DNA of 13,515 bases from Firmicutes bacterium ZCTH02-B6. GTDB lineage: Bacteria > Bacillota > Limnochordia > Limnochordales > ZCTH02-B6. The DNA is taken from contig LZRQ01000094.1 in assembly GCA_002159155.1 (NCBI GenBank), positions 1 to 13,515 of the forward strand, in the 5' to 3' direction. Shown piece after piece: positions 7,292 to 13,515 of the stretch. Numbering within the stretch: the first letter of the stretch is position 1; each line of letters begins with the position of its first letter. The notes under the pieces were generated by a model. That model saw only the letters and a list, made by a program, of their open reading frames with translations. It was not told the origin of the DNA and did not search any database. The translations under genes and the position numbers were made by a program.

Positions 7292-8586
7292 GGAGCATCC
7301 CCCCCAAACAGCTCCGCCACGTCGCCGAGCCCCGCCATTCCCGCCGCGTCCAGCGCCGTGTAACCGGGGGCCGCGAACACCTGCAAGCGGGCGTCGCCGT
7401 CGTAGTAGGCCAGGTAGGGAACGCCGCGAGCGCGGGCATACTCCAGCAACGCGTCCAAGGGACGTTCCAGCACGTCCACTTCCACCGTCCATCCCCGCTC
7501 CCGCATGTGGCGCGCCGCGGACAAAGCCCGCGGCCGCCCGGCGTGGTCGGACCCGACAAGCCACCGCGGCGCCGGCTCGCTCCCCGGCAGCGCCCCCTGG
7601 CCTTCCAAGGCCATCATCAGGCGCTCTACGCCCACCACAAAGCCGGTGGCCGGGCACTCGTACCCAAAGCGCGCGATGAGGTTGTCGTAACGCCCGCCGG
7701 TGCAAACGGGGAAGCCCAAGTCGGGGACGTAGCCTTCCAGCACCATGCCGGTGTAGTAGTCCAGGTCCTTGATCATGCCAAAGTCGATGTAGACGCGGTC
7801 GGCCACGCCATGGGCCGCCAAGGCCGCGTAAAGTTCCCCGAGATTTTCCGCCGCCTGCCGGGAAGTCGGGTTGTCGGCGAGCTCTAGGGCCCGGACGATG
7901 GCTTCTTCCCGACCGCGCAGGCGCGGCAACTCCCGCAACAGCCGCCGCTTGTCCTGCGGCAGCCCGGTGCGCTCCAGGATCTCCTCCAAGGCCACGTAGT
8001 CCCGCCGCAAGAGCGCTTTCCGGATGGCACGGCGGTCGTCGGCAGAAAGGGCGACGCCTTCCATGAGGCCGTTGCCGTAGCCCACTTGCCCGATGTCGAG
8101 ACGGAAGTCCTTGAGGCCCGCGGCCGCGAGGGCCGTGACGGCCAGTGCGATGACCTCCGCGTCTGCAGCGGGCCCCGTGGCCCCAACCAGCTCGACGCCG
8201 GCTTGCCAAAACTCCCGCTGCCGCCCGGCCTGGGGCTCCTCATACCGGAAAACGTTGGCCAGGTAATATAGGCGCTGGGGCATGGGCTCGTCCTTCAGGC
8301 GCGTGGCGACGATGCGCCCGATGGGCGTCGTCACCTCTGGGCGCAGGGCCAGCTGATGTCCTTCCCGGTCAAACAGGCGGTACATCTTTTCCACCAGTTC
8401 CGGCCCGTCGCCCAGCGCGAGGCACTCAAAAAACTCAACGGTGGGGGTGATGACCTCCGCATACCCCCACCGGGCAAAGGTCGTGGCCAAAGCGTTTTCC
8501 ACGGCCCGCTTCCTGGCCGCGTCCTTGGGTAGGAAGTCTTTTAGCCCGCGGGGGATCATGCGGCGTGTGTACAAAGACTCCGGCAT
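7288..8586 (-). CDS. hisZ: ATP phosphoribosyltransferase regulatory subunit HisZ (HisRS paralogue)
   Basis: HisZ (432 residues) resembles histidyl-tRNA synthetase but acts as the activating and histidine-sensing subunit of short-form HisG. Class II synthetase-like blocks are present: LALRPEVTTPIGRI (79-92), a motif 2 region starting VFRYEEPQAGRQREFW (112-127), LDYYTG (275-280), GGRYDNL (297-303) and a motif 3-like GFVVGVERL (315-323). In the histidine-A region, where synthetases usually read RGLDYY, this protein has KDLDYY. That change, and the overlap with hisG, favour HisZ over HisS. A C-terminal anticodon-like domain (about 341-432) is retained. AGGAG (8594-8598) is 7 nt before the ATG at 8586 and supports this start over the Met at codon 10. 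The gap from guaA is only 27 nt, with no room for a T-box leader. Confidence 0.9.
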   Translation of the reverse strand: MPESLYTRRMIPRGLKDFLPKDAARKRAVENALATTFARWGYAEVITPTVEFFECLALGDGPELVEKMYRLFDREGHQLALRPEVTTPIGRIVATRLKDEPMPQRLYYLANVFRYEEPQAGRQREFWQAGVELVGATGPAADAEVIALAVTALAAAGLKDFRLDIGQVGYGNGLMEGVALSADDRRAIRKALLRRDYVALEEILERTGLPQDKRRLLRELPRLRGREEAIVRALELADNPTSRQAAENLGELYAALAAHGVADRVYIDFGMIKDLDYYTGMVLEGYVPDLGFPVCTGGRYDNLIARFGYECPATGFVVGVERLMMALEGQGALPGSEPAPRWLVGSDHAGRPRALSAARHMRERGWTVEVDVLERPLDALLEYARARGVPYLAYYDGDARLQVFAAPGYTALDAAGMAGLGDVAELFGGDAP

Positions 8587-8593
8587 CCCTGCG

Positions 8594-8598
8594 CTCCT
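8594..8598 (-). promoter_or_regulatory. Ribosome binding site of hisZ
   Basis: AGGAG on the coding strand, 7 nt before the ATG at 8586. It decides between this start and the Met nine codons later (8559), which has no well-placed site. Confidence 0.6.
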
Positions 8599-8613
8599 AC
8601 TCCTGCTCTTGCT

Positions 8614-10188
8614 CTACTCCCACTCAATGGTCGCGGGCGGCTTGGCGCTGATGTCATACACAACCCGGCTGACGTCCGGCACCTCGTTCATGATACGGCT
8701 TGCGATCCGCTCCAGCACCTCTGACGGCAAGCGCGCCCAATCGGCCGTCATGGCGTCGGTGCTGGTGACGGCCCGCACGGCCACCACGTGGCCGTACGTC
8801 CGCTGGTCGCCCATCACGCCCACGCTCCGGGTATCCGTCAACACGGCAAACGCCTGCCACACGTCGCGGTCCAGCCCCGCCCTCCGGATCTCCTCGGTCA
8901 CGATTGCGTCGGCCTCCCGCACGATGTCGAGCTTGTCCTGGGTAACGGGACCGATGACGCGGACCGCGAGCCCGGGCCCCGGGAAAGGATGCCGCCAGAT
9001 GATGGACTCAGGCAGCCCAAGCTCAAGCCCGACCCGGCGCACCTCGTCCTTAAACAGCCAGCGCAGGGGCTCGATGAGCTTCAAGTTCATCCGCTCCGGC
9101 AACCCGCCCACGTTGTGGTGGCTCTTGATGACCGCTGCGCGGCCGGTGCCGCTTTCGATCACGTCCGGGTAGACGGTGCCCTGGACGAGATAGCGGACAT
9201 CCCCGATCTTGCCTGCCTCTTCCTCAAAGACGCGGATGAACTCCTCCCCTATGATCTTGCGCTTGCGCTCGGGGTCCGCCACTCCCTCAAGCCGCTTCAG
9301 AAACCGCTCCCGCGCATCCACGGCCACCAGCTCCAGCCCCATCCGGCGGAAGGTGCCGACCACCTGCTCCGGCTCGTCCTTGCGCATGAGGCCGTGGTCC
9401 ACGAAGATGCACACCAACTGCGACCCCAAAGCCCGGTGCACCAAGGTCGCCGCCACCGCGGAGTCGACGCCGCCGCTCAGGGCGCAGATGGCCTTTCCTT
9501 CGCCGACCGCTGCCCGCACATCGGCGATGACTTGCTCGGTAAATGAGCCGATGGTCCAGTCGCCCTGGCAGCCGGCGATGTCAAAGAGGAAATTGCGCAA
9601 CAGCTGGCTGCCCCACGGCGTGTGGGCGACCTCCGGGTGGCATTGGATTCCAAAAAGCTTGCGCCGGCGGTCGGCCATGGCGGCCACAGGCGAGTCGTCG
9701 GTACGCCCCAACACGTCGAAACCGGGCGGCGCCGCCTCCACCACGTCGCCATGGCTCATCCAGCAGATGAGCGGCTCGCCGCCCTGTGGCTCCAGCCCCC
9801 GGAAAAGATCCGCGAAGTCGCTGACGTACAGCTCCGTCCGGCCGTACTCGCGCTTTGCGCCCTTCCGCACCTTGCCGCCAAGCTGGGCAGCCAAAAGCTG
9901 CATCCCATAGCAGATGCCGAGCACCGGAATCCCGGCCTCCAAGAGCCGCGGATCGACCCGGGGCGCGTCGGGCTCATACACGCTGGCGGGCCCGCCGGAG
10001 AGGACAATAGCCTTGGGTTCGAGGGCCAAAACCTTGTCAGCCGGAGCGTCGCCCGGCAACACTTCGCAGTACACCTGCTGCTCGCGGATGCGCCGGGCGA
10101 TGAGTTGCCCATACTGGGCGCCAAAGTCCAAAACGATGACCCGCTCACCGGCGGGCTTGGTCGTGGCAAGGGATGCGGCGGTCGTCAA
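8614..10188 (-). CDS. guaA: GMP synthase (glutamine-hydrolysing) GuaA
   Basis: GuaA (524 residues from the chosen start) aminates XMP to GMP using glutamine and ATP. The N-terminal class I amidotransferase domain starts at VIVLDFGAQYGQLI and carries Cys93 in GICYGMQ with His184 and Glu186 in CHPEV. The ATP pyrophosphatase domain has the P-loop SGGVDS (238-243), followed by VDHGLMRKDE. The dimerisation domain ends in the standard KPPATIEWE. The start is uncertain. TTG at 10188 has GGGGG (10197-10201) 8 nt upstream, whereas the longer GTG at 10227 has no visible site; neither affects the domains. It lies between hpt and hisZ, so it is probably co-transcribed with both. This amidotransferase domain is fused to its own synthetase and should not be read as the missing HisH. 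Confidence 0.97.
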   Translation of the reverse strand: MTTAASLATTKPAGERVIVLDFGAQYGQLIARRIREQQVYCEVLPGDAPADKVLALEPKAIVLSGGPASVYEPDAPRVDPRLLEAGIPVLGICYGMQLLAAQLGGKVRKGAKREYGRTELYVSDFADLFRGLEPQGGEPLICWMSHGDVVEAAPPGFDVLGRTDDSPVAAMADRRRKLFGIQCHPEVAHTPWGSQLLRNFLFDIAGCQGDWTIGSFTEQVIADVRAAVGEGKAICALSGGVDSAVAATLVHRALGSQLVCIFVDHGLMRKDEPEQVVGTFRRMGLELVAVDARERFLKRLEGVADPERKRKIIGEEFIRVFEEEAGKIGDVRYLVQGTVYPDVIESGTGRAAVIKSHHNVGGLPERMNLKLIEPLRWLFKDEVRRVGLELGLPESIIWRHPFPGPGLAVRVIGPVTQDKLDIVREADAIVTEEIRRAGLDRDVWQAFAVLTDTRSVGVMGDQRTYGHVVAVRAVTSTDAMTADWARLPSEVLERIASRIMNEVPDVSRVVYDISAKPPATIEWE

Positions 10189-10271
10189 CGTGCAAGCCCC
10201 CGTTTGTCCGCGCCCGAGCCGCCGCACGCGGTCTCAGTTGAAACCGGCGTTCACGGCTGGTACCGGCTCGG

Positions 10272-10817
10272 TTACGAGTGTTTCTGGTACACCTCGGGTT
10301 TGAGCACCCCGATGTAGGGGAGTTGGCGGTACAGGCCGGCGTAGTCGAGACCGTAGCCGACCACAAACTCATCGGGTACCTGGAAGCCGAGGTAGTCAGG
10401 GGTAAACGGTACCTCCCGCCGGCTCGGCTTGTCCAACAAGACACAGCTGCGCAGCGACGCGGGCCGGCGGGACCACAAGTTTTCCTGCAAATAGGTAAGG
10501 GTCAGCCCCGAGTCGATGATGTCCTCCACGACCACTACGTGCTCGCCCTCGATGGACCTGTCCAGGTCCTTAAGGATCTGCACCACGCCTGAGGAGCGCG
10601 TCCGGTTGCCGTAGCTGGAGATGGCCATGAAATCCACCCGGGTGGGGATGGTCAGGTGGCGCATCAAGTCAGCAGTAAAGATAAACGCACCTTTCAAGAT
10701 GCAGATCAGCACCGGGCACTTGCCCTGGTAATCCTCAGACAAGCGTGCAGCCAGCTCGCGCACTTTGGCCTGGATCGTCGGTTCATCAAGGAGGACCTTG
10801 GCCACATCTTGATGCAA
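10272..10817 (-). CDS. hpt: Hypoxanthine-guanine phosphoribosyltransferase
   Basis: HPRT (181 residues) salvages hypoxanthine and guanine by joining them to PRPP to give IMP and GMP. The PRPP-binding motif VVVVEDIIDSGLTL (94-107) is clear, as are the flexible loop SSYG (67-70), LKGAFIF (41-47) and the C-terminal base-binding region DEFVVGYGLDYA. The length is typical. The start is TTG at 10817: an in-frame stop lies three codons upstream, and the resulting N-terminus MHQDVAKVL aligns with the MxxDI start of bacterial homologues. GGAGG (10830-10834) is present but 12 nt away, a rather long spacing. It appears to be the first gene of the long unit hpt-guaA-hisZGDBAF-IE-pcrA. In many Bacillota hpt sits near ftsH or tilS; the link to guaA and his genes here is different. 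Confidence 0.96.
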   Translation of the reverse strand: MHQDVAKVLLDEPTIQAKVRELAARLSEDYQGKCPVLICILKGAFIFTADLMRHLTIPTRVDFMAISSYGNRTRSSGVVQILKDLDRSIEGEHVVVVEDIIDSGLTLTYLQENLWSRRPASLRSCVLLDKPSRREVPFTPDYLGFQVPDEFVVGYGLDYAGLYRQLPYIGVLKPEVYQKHS

Positions 10818-10846
10818 GCGGCGTCACCGCCTCCACATTTTCTCTG

Positions 10847-10876
10847 ATCCTAGCACATCGCAAAACCGAAGGGCAA
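10847..10876 (-). promoter_or_regulatory. Probable sigma-A-type promoter for hpt and downstream genes
   Basis: On the coding strand TTGCCC (10871-10876) and TAGGAT (10847-10852) are 18 nt apart, and TGC directly before the -10 hexamer makes it an extended -10. Each hexamer matches the consensus at 4 of 6 bases. It lies 30 bp upstream of the hpt start and after the groEL terminator. No guanine riboswitch or other leader fits in the short 5' UTR. Confidence 0.5.
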
Positions 10877-10913
10877 GGACAAGCGACGTCATGGCGCCGC
10901 CGAGGGAAGGCGA

Positions 10914-10947
10914 AAGCCCCGGGCGTTCTTTATCCTGCCCGGGGCTT
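10914..10947 (-). terminator. Hairpin terminator after groEL
   Basis: A perfect 11-bp stem (AAGCCCCGGGC with GCCCGGGGCTT) closes a 12-nt loop. On the groEL coding strand it is followed by a short, mixed pyrimidine tract (TCGCCTTCCC) and not a clean U-run, so termination may be moderate. It separates groES-groEL from hpt and could also act on opposite-strand transcripts. Confidence 0.65.
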
Positions 10948-10962
10948 CGTTGTCCACCTCGC

Positions 10963-11042
10963 GGCGCCCAGGCGCCGGACCGCTTGCGGCCTGCAGGCCG
11001 GGGCACCGGCCTTGCGGCGGTGTACGGCCCCAACTCTGGGGC
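10963..11042 (-). repeat. Cluster of four palindromes in the groEL 3' UTR
   Basis: Four perfect inverted repeats follow each other within 80 bp, between the groEL stop and the terminator. They are GCCCCA/TGGGGC with a 4-nt loop (11027-11042), GGCCGG/CCGGCC with a 4-nt loop (10996-11011), the 12-bp palindrome GGCCTGCAGGCC (10988-10999, overlapping the previous one), and GGCGCC-CA-GGCGCC (10963-10976). The region has no coding potential that I trust. It could stabilise or process the chaperonin mRNA. Confidence 0.5.
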
Positions 11043-11050
11043 GACCACCG

Positions 11051-12655
<1,605 letters not shown>

Positions 12656-12744
12656 GTGCGTTCACCTTCCTAATCGGAAATTGGCCGGCAAGAACGGCCG
12701 CCGCCGTCCGGGCGCCGCCTGCCGGTCCCACTGGGCCTGGTCCC

Positions 12745-12780
12745 TGAGCCCGTGCCCTTACACTGAGTCCCTGCCCTTAC
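12745..12780 (-). repeat. 19-bp-period direct repeat at the end of groES
   Basis: GTAAGGGCAGGGACTCA (12764-12780) is followed 2 nt later by GTAAGGGCACGGGCTCA (12745-12761), which matches at 15 of 17 positions. The first copy includes the groES stop codon, so the duplication extends from the coding end into the groES-groEL spacer. It looks like a small tandem duplication. Confidence 0.6.
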
Positions 12781-13067
12781 TCCTGCACAATCGCGAGGAT
12801 GTCGGACTCGGACAAGATGAGGTACTCCTCGCCGCCGATCTCCACCTCGGTCCCGGCGTACTTGGAGTACACCACCCGGTCACCGGTCTTGACGGCCATC
12901 TCGATCCGCTGGCCCTTGTCGTCGAGCCGGCCAGGCCCGACAGCGACCACCTTGCCCTGCTGCGGCTTTTCCTTGGCCGTGTCGGGCAGATAAATCCCAC
13001 CGGGGGTCTTTTCCTCCTCCTTCAAGGGCTGCACGATGACGCGGTCAGCCAACGGCTGCAGCTGCAT
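12777..13067 (-). CDS. groES: Co-chaperonin GroES (Hsp10)
   Basis: GroES (96 residues, normal length) forms the heptameric lid of the GroEL chamber. It opens with LQPLADRVIVQPL and has the mobile loop EEKTPGGIYLPD (18-29), which contacts GroEL. The middle shows KVVAVGPGR, and the C-terminal half contains GDRVVYSKYAGTEVEIGGEEYLIL followed by a short hydrophobic end. The ATG at 13067 is preceded by a full AGGAGG (13075-13080) with 7-nt spacing. It is the first gene of the operon, downstream of a CIRCE operator, so HrcA repression and heat induction are expected. The moaC gene ends 240 bp upstream and is not functionally linked. Confidence 0.98.
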   Translation of the reverse strand: MQLQPLADRVIVQPLKEEEKTPGGIYLPDTAKEKPQQGKVVAVGPGRLDDKGQRIEMAVKTGDRVVYSKYAGTEVEIGGEEYLILSESDILAIVQE

Positions 13068-13074
13068 AGTTCAA

Positions 13075-13080
13075 CCTCCT
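13075..13080 (-). promoter_or_regulatory. Ribosome binding site of groES
   Basis: A full-consensus AGGAGG, 7 nt before the ATG at 13067. It is the strongest site in the window, consistent with high expression. Confidence 0.75.
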
Positions 13081-13127
13081 TGGCGCATGGGTTTCCGCTG
13101 GTGTAACACGGTTCGTGCGGTAGACCG

Positions 13128-13154
13128 TTAGCACTCACTGGGCGCGAGTGCCAA
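13128..13154 (-). promoter_or_regulatory. CIRCE operator (HrcA binding site)
   Basis: TTAGCACTC-N9-GAGTGCCAA matches the CIRCE consensus at 17 of 18 arm positions; the one difference is C for T in the second arm as read on the plus strand. It lies about 15 bp downstream of the -10 box and 60 bp before the groES start, the normal location for HrcA repression of groESL. The hrcA gene is not in this window. Confidence 0.93.
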
Positions 13155-13168
13155 TAGGTCCACCGATA

Positions 13169-13197
13169 ATCATAGTCTACCAGTCCTCACCCTGCAA
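13169..13197 (-). promoter_or_regulatory. Probable groES-groEL promoter
   Basis: On the coding strand TTGCAG (13192-13197) and TATGAT (13169-13174) are separated by 17 nt. The -10 matches the vegetative consensus at 5 of 6 bases, while the -35 is weaker. The predicted transcript starts just before the CIRCE element, as in other HrcA-controlled groE operons. Confidence 0.65.
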
Positions 13198-13295
13198 CCC
13201 TCAGGATGACAGTCGACGCAAGATGTCGATGTTCGCTGGATGTAGATGATCCTAAGATGCCGGTAACCGCCACATGCCGCTGACCGCAAGGTGTC
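13194..13295 (-). repeat. Degenerate 17-bp tandem repeat array, six units
   Basis: Read on the minus strand, this segment divides into six consecutive 17-nt units with no gaps: 13279-13295, 13262-13278, 13245-13261, 13228-13244, 13211-13227 and 13194-13210. The consensus is about GACATCTTGCGGTCAGC. The units match it at 16, 12, 12, 11, 12 and 11 of 17 positions, and the CA at positions 3-4 is kept in all six. A possible seventh, 18-nt unit (13296-13313) overlaps the moaC stop codon. The last unit overlaps the -35 box of groES. It fills almost the whole moaC-groES gap and has no coding sense. Confidence 0.65.
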
Positions 13296-13306
13296 AAGGC
13301 TCGCCG

Positions 13307-13515
13307 TCATGCCGGTAGAAATGGGCCCTCATCCCGGGTCGCGCCGGTGTCGCCGCGCACGAAGGTACCGCTCTTGCCGCCCCTTTTCTCCTCAAGGCGA
13401 ATGTCCGTGATCACCATGGCCCGGTCCAGCGCCTTGCACATGTCATACAAGGTCAACGCGGCCGCAGTCACGGCGGTGAGCGCCTCCATCTCGACGCCGG
13501 TGCGCGCTCGGGTAC
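13307..13515 (-). CDS. moaC: Cyclic pyranopterin monophosphate synthase MoaC, N-terminus outside window
   Basis: This is the C-terminal part (about 69 residues) of MoaC, which with MoaA makes cyclic pyranopterin monophosphate, the first molybdenum cofactor intermediate. The frame is open to the window edge and continues upstream of the first Met at 13489. The sequence TRARTGVEMEALTAV, then LYDMCKALD, then VITDIRLEEKRGGKSG is the highly conserved C-terminal core of the family. The tail after GKSG (GTFVRGDTGATRDEGPFLPA) is somewhat longer than in compact MoaC proteins and polar. It ends just before the 17-bp repeat array. No terminator hairpin with a U-run is visible after it. No other molybdenum cofactor genes are in the window. 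Confidence 0.93.
   Translation of the reverse strand, partial: TRARTGVEMEALTAVTAAALTLYDMCKALDRAMVITDIRLEEKRGGKSGTFVRGDTGATRDEGPFLPA

Noticed and set aside
7288..8586. Histidyl-tRNA synthetase (hisS)
   Set aside because: The histidine-A region reads KDLDYY in place of RGLDYY, and the gene overlaps a short-form hisG that requires HisZ, so HisZ is the better call.
8587..8613. Histidine T-box or leader-peptide attenuation before hisZ
   Set aside because: Only 27 nt separate guaA and hisZ, which leaves no room for a T-box or a His-rich leader peptide.
8614..10188. GuaA amidotransferase domain as a substitute for the missing HisH
   Set aside because: The domain is fused to a complete GMP synthase with its own ATP pyrophosphatase and dimerisation domains; nothing in the sequence suggests it serves HisF.
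10189..10271. Attenuator or purine riboswitch between hpt and guaA
   Set aside because: A weak bulged AACCG/CGGTT pairing exists, but there is no U-run and none of the conserved purine riboswitch core bases are seen; the gap is too short.
13194..13295. CRISPR array
   Set aside because: Units are contiguous, only 17 nt long and degenerate, with no spacers and no cas genes nearby.

Overview
The window is GC-rich bacterial chromosome, and every convincing gene lies on the minus strand, so transcription runs from high to low coordinates. Three things point to a high-GC, Gram-positive Bacillota-type organism, possibly a thermophile: a near-perfect CIRCE operator in front of groES-groEL, a short-form HisG with a separate HisZ subunit, and a PcrA-type helicase. 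The species cannot be named from the sequence alone. The genes look like core chromosome. I see no complete mobile element, CRISPR array, tRNA or rRNA.

Right end (about 13.5 to 13.2 kb): the 3' part of moaC (molybdenum cofactor synthesis) enters from outside the window. It is followed by about 100 bp of non-coding DNA that reads as six degenerate copies of a 17-bp unit, ending at the groES promoter. Next (13.2 to 10.9 kb) is the heat-shock operon groES-groEL: promoter, CIRCE operator, groES, a spacer with a 19-bp-period duplication, groEL, a GC-rich 3' UTR full of palindromes, and a hairpin terminator.

From a probable extended -10 promoter near 10.85 kb a second, long transcription unit runs to the left edge: hpt (purine salvage), guaA (GMP synthase), hisZ, hisG, hisD, hisB, hisA, hisF, hisIE and finally pcrA (DNA helicase, C-terminus cut off by the window). 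Several junctions overlap by 4 bp (hisZ/hisG, hisG/hisD, hisB/hisA), which suggests translational coupling. The his genes cover most of histidine synthesis. The usual cluster members hisH and hisC, and a histidinol-phosphatase, are not here. HisB runs straight into HisA with a 4-bp overlap where hisH is commonly found.

Functionally, the second unit gathers PRPP- and purine-linked enzymes. HPRT and HisG both consume PRPP, HisF releases AICAR back to purine synthesis, and GuaA makes GMP. No stretch longer than about 235 bp lacks a gene. The most unusual non-coding signal is the 17-bp repeat array between moaC and groES.
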